A stretch of DNA of 62,887 nucleotides from Pengzhenrongella frigida (GTDB lineage: Bacteria > Actinomycetota > Actinomycetes > Actinomycetales > Cellulomonadaceae). Positions 16,257-24,626 of the stretch are shown here, piece by piece (position 1 is the first letter of the stretch; each line of letters starts with the position of its first letter). The stretch lies in NCBI RefSeq assembly GCF_004168625.1, contig NZ_SDWW01000026.1, positions 1 through 62,887 on the forward strand, written 5' to 3'. The position numbers and the translations under genes were made by a program. Under the pieces are notes generated by a model that ran no database searches, was not told where the DNA came from, and was given only the letters and a program-made list of their open reading frames with translations.

Positions 16257-17757
16257 GGTGTCCCTCATAGGTGAAGTGCTCGAACGCGACGTCGCCGGCG
16301 GCGGCGTACATGCCCGTGACGCGCCCCGTGAATGAGGCCGTCGTGTCGGAGGTCAGGTAGCGCCCGTCCATCGCGGCGACCTCCACGGCGTCGTCGCCGG
16401 TGCCGTACCCGAGGCGGACGACGTCGCACGTCATCCCGGCCAGGCCCAGCCCTGCGGCCACGGGCGGTTCGGTGGTGATCCACAGCTCGACCGGGCCGTC
16501 CGGCGCGGGCACGGCCCAGGTCTGGTCGACCTGGTCCAGCCGCACCCGGGCGAGCACGACGCCGCCGCCGACCTCGATGTCGTAGTGGTGGGCCTCGTCG
16601 TACCGCACGCTGAGCCCGCCGACCCCGGTCGTTCCGGTGTCCACCAGCGCCGCGCACCGCGAGGTGACGTGCTGCTGACGCCGCCCGAGGAACCGCGGCC
16701 GTTCGGCATCCATCGCCACCGCGCCGGCGTCGGCGTCGGCCGCGTGGAGCCGGAGCCAGCCCGGGCGCGCGTCGAGCGTGGCCCACGGGCGGTCGGCGTC
16801 GCGCACCGAGAGCCACTCGAGGCCGAGGTCGACGCCGGCGTCGAAGGTCGTGCGGACCGTGACCGGCGGTCGGTCCGCCGTGAGCTCGAACCGGTCCACG
16901 ACGGGCCAGCCATCCACCCACGACAGCGTGGTCGCGAACGTCTCGCGGCCCATCGGCGCGAAGGCCTGGGTCATGCCGCCCGGCCGCGTGCCGAGCAGGA
17001 TGACCACCCAGCCGGTGTCCGTGCGCACGAGGTCGCCGTGACCGGCGTTCTGCACGGGGTGGTTCGTGCTGCGGTGCGAGTACACCGGGTTGGCCGGGCA
17101 GCCCTCGAACGGACCCGTCGGGCTGTCCCCGCGCGCGATCGAGATCGAATGGCCGCGCTCGGTGCCGCCCTCGGCGATCATCAGGTACCAGGCGCCGTCG
17201 ATCTCGTACAGGTGCGGCGCCTCGGGGAACTTCAGCCCGGTGCCCGACCACAGCGACCGCGGCTCCTCCAGCGCGAGCCCGGTGGTCGTGTCCATCCGCA
17301 CCTGCTGGATGCCCAGGTGCCGGCCGATGTCCTCGCCCTCGAGGTTGAGCCCGGAGAACGTCACGTAGCAGGCGCCGTCGGCGTCCCACGCGATGTCGTG
17401 GTCGATTCCGGGCGCGCCCTGCATCGCCAGGCCGTCGCTCCACGGCCCCTCGGCCCGTTCGGCGGTGAAGATCAGCGCGCCGCGGCCCATCGCGTCGGTC
17501 ACGGTGATCCAGAACAGCCCGTCGTGGTGCCGGATCGTGGGGGCCCAGACCCCGCCGCCGGTCGGGACGTGCTCGACGGCGATCTGCCCGGGGCGGGTCA
17601 CGACGTGCCCGATCGGGGTCCAGTGCTCTGCGTCGGTCGAGTGGAACAGCGGGATGCCCGGGAAGTACTCGAAGCTCGAGCACGCGAGGTAGTAGTCGTC
17701 GCCGACCCGCACGACGGACGGGTCGGGGTGGAAACCGCAGACGGCAGGGTTGAGCAC
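16249..17757 (-). CDS. GH43 beta-xylosidase/alpha-L-arabinofuranosidase
   Basis: A 502-residue two-domain GH43. The five-bladed propeller starts 'NPAVCGFHPDPSVVRVGDDYYLACSSFEYFPGIPLFHS' (Asp in HPDPS is the general base). 'GIDHDIAWDADGACYVTF' contains the pKa-modulating Asp, and 'GTGLKFPEAPHLYEIDGAWYL' contains the acid Glu. The C-terminal concanavalin-like sandwich ('GLEWLSVRDADRPWATLDARPGWLRLHA…FLGRRQQH') is that of subfamilies 11/12. Start is GTG at 17757, three bases after the ABC ATPase stop, so translation is likely coupled. Cytoplasmic. Distinguishing xylosidase from arabinofuranosidase needs biochemical data. Confidence 0.93.
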   Translation of the reverse strand: MLNPAVCGFHPDPSVVRVGDDYYLACSSFEYFPGIPLFHSTDAEHWTPIGHVVTRPGQIAVEHVPTGGGVWAPTIRHHDGLFWITVTDAMGRGALIFTAERAEGPWSDGLAMQGAPGIDHDIAWDADGACYVTFSGLNLEGEDIGRHLGIQQVRMDTTTGLALEEPRSLWSGTGLKFPEAPHLYEIDGAWYLMIAEGGTERGHSISIARGDSPTGPFEGCPANPVYSHRSTNHPVQNAGHGDLVRTDTGWVVILLGTRPGGMTQAFAPMGRETFATTLSWVDGWPVVDRFELTADRPPVTVRTTFDAGVDLGLEWLSVRDADRPWATLDARPGWLRLHAADADAGAVAMDAERPRFLGRRQQHVTSRCAALVDTGTTGVGGLSVRYDEAHHYDIEVGGGVVLARVRLDQVDQTWAVPAPDGPVELWITTEPPVAAGLGLAGMTCDVVRLGYGTGDDAVEVAAMDGRYLTSDTTASFTGRVTGMYAAAGDVAFEHFTYEGHHG

Positions 17758-17760
17758 GGG

Positions 17761-18714
17761 TCAGGCCTCTCGGGAAGGATCGGTGGAATGGGCCTCGTCG
17801 CCGCCGACGCCGGCGCCGGCCTGCTCGTCCTGCGCGGCGAGCTGGGTCGCGAGGCGCTGCCGGTCGGCGCGCCGCTGCAGCTGGCGGACCGGGTCGGGCA
17901 CCGGTGCGGCGAGCAGCAGCCGTTGCGTGTACGGGTGCTCGGGGGTCGAGGTCACCGCGCCGGCGTCGCCGGACTCGACGATCTCGCCGTGGTACATCAC
18001 GGCGACCCGGTGGCTGATGTGACGCACCACCGACAGGTCGTGCGTGATGAAGAGGTACGCGACGCCGGTGCGCTCCTGGATCTCGATGAACAGGTCGAGC
18101 ACGCGGGCCTGGTTGGACAGGTCGAGCGCGCTGACGGGTTCGTCGCACACGATCACCTTCGGGTCCCGCGACAGCGCCCGGGCGATCGCGATCCGCTGGC
18201 GCTGACCGCCGGAGAACTCGCGCGGCAGCCGCTGGCCGGCATCCTGCGGGAGCTTGACCTGGTCGAGCAGGTCGCGCACCCGCTTGTTCGCGTCGGTGCG
18301 GGACACCCCGGCCACGAGCAGGGGCTCGGTGAGGATGTCGTTGACCGTCATCGCCGGGTTGAGCGACGTGTACGGGTCCTGGAACACGACCTGCAGGTCG
18401 TCGCTCAGCGCGCGACGCTGCTTCTTGTTGATCCCGGAGATGCGGTCACCGGCGTACCGGATCTCGCCGCCCGTCACCGGCGCGAGGCCGAGCACGGCGC
18501 GCCCGAGGGTGGTCTTGCCTGAGCCCGACTCGCCGACCAGGCCGACGGTCTCCCCCGCCCGGATGGACAGCGAGACCCCCTTGAGCGCCTGGAACGGCGG
18601 GGCCCGGAAGCCCTTGCCCGGATACTCCACGACGAGGTTCTCCACCACGAGGAGCGGTTCGTCCGTCGCGGCGGATCTTCCCGCACCTGGCCGGTGCTGC
18701 GTGACGGCGCTCAT
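17761..18714 (-). CDS. ABC transporter ATP-binding protein (DppF-type)
   Basis: A 317-residue ATPase with Walker A GLVGESGSGKTTLGRAVLGL, Q-loop 'VVFQDPYTSLNPAMTV', signature FSGGQRQRIAIARAL, Walker B 'KVIVCDEPVSALD' and switch His 'LFITHD'. The C-terminal oligopeptide-transporter extension ('HPYTQRLLLAAPVPDP') identifies the peptide/opine/nickel family. Within this operon the cargo is most likely oligosaccharides. The ATG overlaps the stop of the fused permease-ATPase (ATGA). The last 35 residues are a hydrophilic tail. Confidence 0.94.
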   Translation of the reverse strand: MSAVTQHRPGAGRSAATDEPLLVVENLVVEYPGKGFRAPPFQALKGVSLSIRAGETVGLVGESGSGKTTLGRAVLGLAPVTGGEIRYAGDRISGINKKQRRALSDDLQVVFQDPYTSLNPAMTVNDILTEPLLVAGVSRTDANKRVRDLLDQVKLPQDAGQRLPREFSGGQRQRIAIARALSRDPKVIVCDEPVSALDLSNQARVLDLFIEIQERTGVAYLFITHDLSVVRHISHRVAVMYHGEIVESGDAGAVTSTPEHPYTQRLLLAAPVPDPVRQLQRRADRQRLATQLAAQDEQAGAGVGGDEAHSTDPSREA

Positions 18715-20651
18715 GCGCTCTCTCCGGTCGGGGTCGTCGGGTCGGTGGCGAGGGTGGTGTCGGCGGCGGTGCTGCCGGTGGCGGCCGCACCCACCGCGGC
18801 GAGCGCGCGGCGCGGGACGGAGTCCTCGAGGGTGGAGTCGAGCAGCATCCGGGTGTACGGGTGCTGCGGGTTCGCGAACAGCTCGCGGGCCGGGGCCGTC
18901 TCGACGATCTTGCCGGTCTGCATGACGGCGACCCGGTCGCAGATGTCGGCCACCACACCGAAGTTGTGGGTGACCAGGATCATCCCCATCTCGCGTTCGG
19001 CCTGCAGGGACCGCATCAGGTCGAGGACCTCGGCCTGCACGGTCACGTCGAGCGCGGTGGTCGGCTCGTCGGCGATGAGCAGCTCGGGGTCGCACGACAC
19101 GGCCCCGGCGATCAGCACGCGTTGGGCCATGCCGCCGGAGATCTCGTGCGGGTACGCCGCGAACGTGCGCTCGGGGTCGTTGATCCCCACCCGCGCCAGC
19201 AGCCCGAGGGCCTTCGCCTTCGCCTGCGCCTTGGACAGCCCCAGGTGCTGCCGCATGGGCTCGACCAGCTGGAAGCCGATCCGGAACGACGGGTCGAGGT
19301 TCGACATCGGCTCCTGCGGCACGTACCCGATGCGGCGCCCGCGGAGCTCGTTCATGGCGTTGCGCCCGAGGCCGGCGATCTGGCGGCCGTCGAACGAGAT
19401 CGTGTGCGCCGTGACCTGCGCCTCGGGGGGCAGCAGACCCAGGATGGAGAACGCGGTCTGCGTCTTGCCCGAGCCCGACTCCCCGACCAGGCCGACGACC
19501 TCACCCTTGCGCACGGTGAGCGAGATGCCGTCCACGACGACCGACTCGCCGCCGGACGTCGGGTAGGCGACCCGCAGGTTCTCGACCACCAGCAGCACGT
19601 CGGCCTCGGGCGTGGCGGCATCGGCAGCGGCGTCGTCGTCGTCGGAAGCGGCGTCGTCGCTGAGCACGATCGCGGGGGTCTTCGCCGACGGTGTGACCCG
19701 GGCCGCGGACTTCGCCGCCCGAGCCTTGCGCCGCGCGGCGCGTGACGGCTTGATGGCCGTGGCCCCCAGCGAGTCGCGCAGCGCGTTGCCGAGCAGCGCG
19801 AACGCGGAGACCGTGATCGTCAGGGCCAGACCCGGCCACACGAGCAGCTGCGGCGCGACGTAGATGTTCGAGAAGGCGTCGGAGAGCATCGAGCCCCAGG
19901 AGGACTCGGCCGACGACCCGATCCCCAGGAACTGCAGACCCGCCTGGATCATGATGGCGATGCCGAACATCTGGGCGGCCTGGATGATCGTGGGCGCCGC
20001 GACCACGGGCAGGATGTGCCGGCGCATGATCCGCGCGTCCGACAGCCCCGACACCCGCGCGGCATCGACGTACAGCTCCTCGCGCACCGCGACCACCGAG
20101 GCGCGCACGAGGCGGAACACCCCGGGCGACATGAGCACCCCGAACACGATCATCGCGGTGCTCGTGCTCGCGCCGAGCGCGGTCATGACCACCAGGAGGA
20201 TGACGATGGCCGGGATCGCCATCGTGAGGTTGGCCGTCCAGCTCGCCACGGCGTCGAACGCGCCCTTGGCGTACCCGGCCAGCAGCCCGGACGGGACACC
20301 GATCGCGACGGCGACCAAGACCGCGATCAGGGCGCCGATGAGGCTGACCTGCCCGCCGTAGAGCAGGCGGGCGAAGATGTCCCGGCCGACGCCGTCGAAG
20401 CCGAGCGGGTGGCCCGGCGCGGGCGGCCCGAGCGTGTTGGCCAGGGACGGGGCGGCGGGATCGGCGCTGGTGAGCAGCGGGGCGGCGAAGCTCGCCGCCG
20501 CGATCACGATCAGCAGCACGATCGAGACGACCGCGGTCGGGTCTTTCAGGAGGCGACGGACGAGGTGCGCGCGCTTGGGCAGCGCCACGCCGACGAGAGC
20601 CGCCGCGTCGGGAGCGACGCCTGCGGTGCCATCCGGAGAGGGGAGAGTCAT
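18711..20651 (-). CDS. Fused ABC permease-ATPase (DppC-DppD type)
   Basis: A 646-residue fusion. Residues 1-310 are a DppC-type permease with an N-terminal cytoplasmic segment, about six membrane helices and the EAA loop ('EELYVDAARVSGLSDARIMRRHILPVVAAPTII'). An acidic/alanine linker (around 315-355, AIVLSDDAASDDDDAA) leads to a DppD-type ATPase. That domain has Walker A GLVGESGSGKTQTAFSILGL, signature ISGGMAQRVLIAGA, Walker B 'LLIADEPTTALDVT' and 'ILVTHNFGVVADICD'. These halves are usually separate genes; such fusions occur in actinobacteria. Start and stop overlap both neighbours by one and four bases. Confidence 0.95.
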   Translation of the reverse strand: MTLPSPDGTAGVAPDAAALVGVALPKRAHLVRRLLKDPTAVVSIVLLIVIAAASFAAPLLTSADPAAPSLANTLGPPAPGHPLGFDGVGRDIFARLLYGGQVSLIGALIAVLVAVAIGVPSGLLAGYAKGAFDAVASWTANLTMAIPAIVILLVVMTALGASTSTAMIVFGVLMSPGVFRLVRASVVAVREELYVDAARVSGLSDARIMRRHILPVVAAPTIIQAAQMFGIAIMIQAGLQFLGIGSSAESSWGSMLSDAFSNIYVAPQLLVWPGLALTITVSAFALLGNALRDSLGATAIKPSRAARRKARAAKSAARVTPSAKTPAIVLSDDAASDDDDAAADAATPEADVLLVVENLRVAYPTSGGESVVVDGISLTVRKGEVVGLVGESGSGKTQTAFSILGLLPPEAQVTAHTISFDGRQIAGLGRNAMNELRGRRIGYVPQEPMSNLDPSFRIGFQLVEPMRQHLGLSKAQAKAKALGLLARVGINDPERTFAAYPHEISGGMAQRVLIAGAVSCDPELLIADEPTTALDVTVQAEVLDLMRSLQAEREMGMILVTHNFGVVADICDRVAVMQTGKIVETAPARELFANPQHPYTRMLLDSTLEDSVPRRALAAVGAAATGSTAADTTLATDPTTPTGESA

Positions 20652-21589
20652 CAGACACGCACCTTCGGGTTGAGCCAGCCGTACGCGACATCCATGAGCA
20701 GGTTGACGAGGACGATGATGAGGACCATGACCACCACGACGCCGAGCACGAGGGGCTGGTCACCGGAGCTGGACGACGAGAACACCAGGGTGCCGATGCC
20801 GTACAGGCCGAAGACCTTCTCGACCACGACGGCCCCGCCGACGAGGCCGATGAACTGGAGCGACAGGACGGTCAGGGCAGGTGGCGCGGCGTTGCGCAGG
20901 GCGTGCCGGAACAGCAGGCTCCGCGCCGACAGGCCACGGCTGCGCAGCGTGCGGACGTAGTCCATCTTCAGGACGTCGATCATCGAGCCGCGGACCTGCT
21001 GCGCGGTGGCCGCGATCGCCCCGATCGCGAGCGCGATCGCCGGCAGCGTGATCGACTTCGCCCATCCGCTGAACGACTCCGCGAGCTCGACGTACCCGAC
21101 CGCGGGGAAGATCTGGAGCTTGACCGCGAAGATGGCGGCCAGCACGAGGGCGATGAGGAAGCTGGGCAGGGCGAACCCGATGATCGCGAGCAGCTGGACC
21201 GCGCGATCGACCCATCCGCCCTTGACCGCGGCCGCGACGCCGATGATGACACTGAAGATGGTCCCGACCAGCAGGCCCACGAGCAGGATCGACAGCGTCA
21301 CGGGGAGCTTCGCGCCGATCGTGTCCGTGACGGGCTGGCCGGTGAACCACGATGAGCCCAGGTCACCCTGGATCGCGCTCCCGATCCAGTCCAGGTAGCG
21401 GGTCACGACCGGCTGGTCGAGGCCGAGCTCGGCGGACTTGGCCGCCACCTGCTCCTCGCTGGCGGTCTGTCCGGCGATGTTCCGCGCGACGTTCTGGCCG
21501 GTCATGTTCATCAGGACGAACATGAGCGACGCGATTACGACGATGAGCGCGAGGCCGGAGCCGATCCGGCGTAACAGGAAGCTGAGCAT
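20651..21589 (-). CDS. ABC transporter permease (DppB-type)
   Basis: A 312-residue permease with six predicted membrane segments. The characteristic DppB N terminus is 'LLRRIGSGLALIVVIASLMFVLMNMTGQNVARNIAG', and the EAA-loop region is 'MIDVLKMDYVRTLRSRGLSARSLLFRHALRNAAPPALTVL'. It partners the fused subunit encoded immediately downstream (TGATG overlap). It follows the binding-protein gene by about 110 bases. Confidence 0.93.
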   Translation of the reverse strand: MLSFLLRRIGSGLALIVVIASLMFVLMNMTGQNVARNIAGQTASEEQVAAKSAELGLDQPVVTRYLDWIGSAIQGDLGSSWFTGQPVTDTIGAKLPVTLSILLVGLLVGTIFSVIIGVAAAVKGGWVDRAVQLLAIIGFALPSFLIALVLAAIFAVKLQIFPAVGYVELAESFSGWAKSITLPAIALAIGAIAATAQQVRGSMIDVLKMDYVRTLRSRGLSARSLLFRHALRNAAPPALTVLSLQFIGLVGGAVVVEKVFGLYGIGTLVFSSSSSGDQPLVLGVVVVMVLIIVLVNLLMDVAYGWLNPKVRV

Positions 21590-21700
21590 CGTTGCCCCTT
21601 GTGGCTGCTTGTGGCTGCGTGTGGCTGCGATTCGGTGAACGGGCGGGCGCCCGGGGTAGGGCCGGTGTGTCGACCGACCCCGCCCCGGGCACCCGGGTCG

Positions 21701-23239
21701 TCAGCTGGCGGGGCTGAAGTTGTACAGGCCGGGCGAGGTCGCGAACGCCTGCGTCGTGACCTGCACGTTGTCGGAGTACGCGAACGTGCTCTGCACCGCG
21801 CTCCACGGCGCGTTCCAGGCCTGCTCGACCGTGTACGCGTTGATCTCCTTGAAGAGCGCGTCCTGGTCAGCACCGGTCGCGAGCTGCGACTGGTTGATCA
21901 GGTCGGTGAGCGTCGGGTCCTCGAACTTGAGCGGGTTCCAGAGGGCGTCCGGCGTGAGCTGGATCTGGATCGTGTCCCACGGGCGGAACGAGGCGAGCTG
22001 GAAGAAGGAGGCGGCCCACTTGCCTGCGAGCAGGTCGTTGATGACCGTGTCCAGCGGGACCGTCTCGAGATTGACCGTGATGCCGATCGCCGCGAGCTGC
22101 TCGACGACAGCCGCCTGAGCCCCCGCGGAGAAGGCCGACAGGTCAGGCATCGTCAGCTCGAAGCCGTCCGGGTAGCCGGCCTCGGCGAGGAGCTTCTTGG
22201 CCTCGTCGACGTCGTACGGGTAGGTGTCGTTGAGCTCGGCGTCGTAGGCAGCCGTGTCCGGGTTGAACAGCTGGGTCGAGAGCGACCCGGCGCCACCGAA
22301 CGCGGTGTCGATGATCGTCTGGCGGTCGAACGCGAGGTTGATCGCCTGGCGGACCTTCAGCTCACCGAGCGCGGGGACCATGACGCCCGCGCGGTCCCAG
22401 ATGTACAGGCCCGAGACGTCGCCCGAGGCGTACTGGACCGTGTTGAGCCCGGCACCCTCGAGGGTGGCGATGTTCTTCTGGTCGGAGACCAGGGCGCCGT
22501 CCACCTGACCGGCCTGGAGCGCGTTCATGACGGCGTTCGAGTCGGTGAGCGGCGTGAGCACGACCGTGTCGAACGGGAACGCCTCGGTGTTCCAGTAGTC
22601 CGGGTTGCGCACGAAGGTGTACTTCGCGTCGATGGTCGTGTTCGCCTCGTCCATCATGTACGGACCCGAGCCGACGGGCGTGGTCTGCAGCCCCGGGGTG
22701 CCGATCGCGGCCGGGCTCGCCATCATGCCGGCGGTCGAACCGAGGTTCGGGACCAGCGACGGGTCGGGCGCGTTGAGGTTGATCGTCGCGGTGAACTCGT
22801 CGACGACGTCGACCGAGTCGACCGACTTGAGCTGGTTGGCGGCCTCGTTGGTGCCGCTCTTGGTGTTCATCAGGTTGGCCTTGACGGCCTCAGCGTTGAA
22901 CGCCTCGCCGTCGGTGAACGTGACGTCGTCGCGCAGCGTGACGGTGAGCTTCGTGAGCGTCTCGTCGTAGGTCCACTCGGTGGCCAGGTTGGGTCCGACC
23001 TCGGCCTTCGGGTCGAGCCGGAACAGCTGGTCGTAGACCGGCTGGTAGTAGATCGTGTTGTTCCCCAGCCCGGCGTCCTTGAGGTCCCACGGCTGCGCGA
23101 CGACGATCGGCGCGAGGGTGAGGGTTCCGCCGCTCTCCGCGGCTCCGTTCGAGGTGGTTTCGTCCGACGAGCCGCCCGAGCAGGCAGCCAGGCCGAGAGC
23201 GAGGACGACGGCACCGGCCGCCAGCAAACGTCTGCGCAT
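21701..23239 (-). CDS. ABC substrate-binding lipoprotein (SBP family 5)
   Basis: A 512-residue extracytoplasmic binding protein. The signal peptide is MRRRLLAAGAVVLALGLAAC, with Cys20 as the lipidation site, followed by a Ser/Gly linker. Family 5 signatures are 'LATEWTYDETLTKLTVTLRDDVTFTDGEAFNAEAV', 'PVGSGPYMM' and 'LKVRQAINLAFDRQTII'. A near-ideal AAGGGAG precedes ATG at 23239. Although the family is named for peptides, the adjacent glycosidases indicate an oligosaccharide ligand. It heads the transport part of the operon, 202 bases after the LacI gene, with an operator-like site between. Confidence 0.93.
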   Translation of the reverse strand: MRRRLLAAGAVVLALGLAACSGGSSDETTSNGAAESGGTLTLAPIVVAQPWDLKDAGLGNNTIYYQPVYDQLFRLDPKAEVGPNLATEWTYDETLTKLTVTLRDDVTFTDGEAFNAEAVKANLMNTKSGTNEAANQLKSVDSVDVVDEFTATINLNAPDPSLVPNLGSTAGMMASPAAIGTPGLQTTPVGSGPYMMDEANTTIDAKYTFVRNPDYWNTEAFPFDTVVLTPLTDSNAVMNALQAGQVDGALVSDQKNIATLEGAGLNTVQYASGDVSGLYIWDRAGVMVPALGELKVRQAINLAFDRQTIIDTAFGGAGSLSTQLFNPDTAAYDAELNDTYPYDVDEAKKLLAEAGYPDGFELTMPDLSAFSAGAQAAVVEQLAAIGITVNLETVPLDTVINDLLAGKWAASFFQLASFRPWDTIQIQLTPDALWNPLKFEDPTLTDLINQSQLATGADQDALFKEINAYTVEQAWNAPWSAVQSTFAYSDNVQVTTQAFATSPGLYNFSPAS

Positions 23240-23294
23240 TTTCTCTCCCTTGAGATGCACGCCGCGACCCACGGTGGTCTACTGATGCGTGTAG

Positions 23295-23308
23295 GTGATT
23301 CGTTTCAG
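23295..23308. promoter_or_regulatory. LacI-type operator candidate before the binding-protein gene
   Basis: Plus strand GTGATTCGTTTCAG; minus strand CTGAAACGAATCAC. It is an imperfect palindrome around a central CG, close to the generic LacI-family pattern CTGAAnCGnTTCAG. It lies 56-69 bases upstream of the ATG at 23239. A related site lies before the regulator gene. Confidence 0.5.
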
Positions 23309-23385
23309 TACGTTAATCCCCGACAAGCCAGGACGCAAGAACCATCACAGGATCGTTATCTGAGCCACAGGTCGACCCGAGGCGG

Positions 23386-23449
23386 AGCGAGCGCGTCAGG
23401 CAGGGCGCGTCAGGCAGAGCGAGCGCGTCAGGCAGGGCGCGTCAGGCAG
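23386..23449. repeat. Perfect 32-bp tandem duplication at the LacI stop codon
   Basis: Two identical 32-base units (23386-23417 and 23418-23449). Each contains two copies of GTCAGGCAG. The LacI stop codon (23442-23444) lies inside the second unit, so the final codon and stop of that gene are repeated downstream of it. Confidence 0.95.
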
Positions 23450-24500
23450 ATTCGCGCACCACGAGCGTCACGACGTCGGCCGCGCGGGACCGCGGCGGAC
23501 GCCGACCGGCGATCGCCGCGACGATCGTTCGCGCCATGAAGGCCGCCACCGCCTCGAGGTTCTGATCGATGGTGGTCAGCGGCGGGGTCGCGAGCTGGGC
23601 CAGTGGAATGTTGTCGACCCCGATCACAGCGAGGTCGCGCGGCGCGGCCAGCCCGAGGCTATACATCCCGGACAGGATCGCGAAAGCGGTCTCGTCGTTG
23701 TAGGCGCACACGCCGGTCACCGGGTTCTCCCCCGCGCGCCACGCGCGGACGGCGGCCTCCCCCGCCGGCACGTCGAGCGAGACCGGCAGGACGTACGGCT
23801 CGTCGAGCCCCAGGTCCAGGCACGCCGTGCGCACCCCGTACAGCCGCAGGTGGAAGTACTCGCTCACCCGGGCGTCGTCCGGCGCGGCGTACCCGATCCG
23901 GCGATGGCCGGTCGCTGCCAGGTGCTCGACCTGCATCCGCCCGACGAGCGTCTGCGGCACGCTCAGCATCGATCGACCCGACACCGGCGACAGCAGCGCA
24001 CTGACCACATGGATGCCGGCCTCGCGCATCTCGAGCTCGTCCTGCTCGCCGAACGAGGACAGCCCGATGACGGCCACCGGGCGCAGCTCGCGCCAGAGCC
24101 CGGACACCGGGGTGGAGTCGCGCGTCCGCCGGGTGATCGCGGTCAGACCATGAGGTTCGAGCTCGTCGGTGATCGACTCCATGAAGTGGGCGATGTTCGG
24201 CCCCAGCGGCACGTCGGGCAGCACGAGAAGCACGAGATCGCTGCTCCCCCGCCGCAGCGCCCGGGCGGCGGCCGACGGCGTGTAGCGCAGGGCGGCGACT
24301 GCGGCCAGGACCCGCTCACGCGTCTCGTCGGAGATCTTCTGGTGCGCGGTGTTGTTGATGACGTAGCTGACGGTCGCCTGGGACACCCCGGCCTCGCGCG
24401 CGACGTCCTTGGCCGTCACCCGTCGGGTGGCGCCGCTTCCGTTGCCGCTGCCGTTCCCCGTGCCGGTGCCTCTACCGTTCGATGCCGAAGTGATGGCCAC
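23442..24500 (-). CDS. LacI-family transcriptional regulator of the glycan operon
   Basis: A 352-residue LacI/GalR protein. The HTH and hinge are 'RRVTAKDVAREAGVSQATVSYVINNTAHQKISDETRERVLAAVAALRYTPSAAARALRRG' (about residues 26-85), followed by a periplasmic-binding-like effector domain ('HRRIGYAAPDDARVSEYF', 'VTGVCAYNDETAFAILSGMY', 'DLAVIGVDNIPLAQLATPPLTTIDQN'). GTG at 24500 gives normal family length. A longer frame to 24623 exists but would enclose an operator-like site. A Gly/Asn/Thr-rich stretch precedes the HTH, which is unusual. Position directly upstream of the transporter genes makes it the likely sugar-responsive repressor. Confidence 0.9.
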   Translation of the reverse strand: MAITSASNGRGTGTGNGSGNGSGATRRVTAKDVAREAGVSQATVSYVINNTAHQKISDETRERVLAAVAALRYTPSAAARALRRGSSDLVLLVLPDVPLGPNIAHFMESITDELEPHGLTAITRRTRDSTPVSGLWRELRPVAVIGLSSFGEQDELEMREAGIHVVSALLSPVSGRSMLSVPQTLVGRMQVEHLAATGHRRIGYAAPDDARVSEYFHLRLYGVRTACLDLGLDEPYVLPVSLDVPAGEAAVRAWRAGENPVTGVCAYNDETAFAILSGMYSLGLAAPRDLAVIGVDNIPLAQLATPPLTTIDQNLEAVAAFMARTIVAAIAGRRPPRSRAADVVTLVVRESA

Positions 24501-24555
24501 TGGCGCCGCCCCCGTCCGTCTCGACCGCTGCCGACACGTCTCTGCGCGCGTGCCA

Positions 24556-24569
24556 CTGAATCGTAACAG
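24556..24569. promoter_or_regulatory. LacI-type operator candidate before the regulator gene
   Basis: CTGAATCGTAACAG, an imperfect palindrome with central CG, resembling the site at 23295-23308. Its place 56-69 bases before GTG 24500 fits autoregulation and supports that start. Confidence 0.45.
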
Positions 24570-24626
24570 CGCAGTTCCGCGGTCCGTCGGCAAGACGCGC
24601 GGCGAACGGTCGCCATCGGCCACCCG

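Noticed and set aside
24501-24623. Longer LacI start at GTG 24623
   Set aside because: It adds a non-conserved 41-residue extension and would place the operator-like site inside the coding region.
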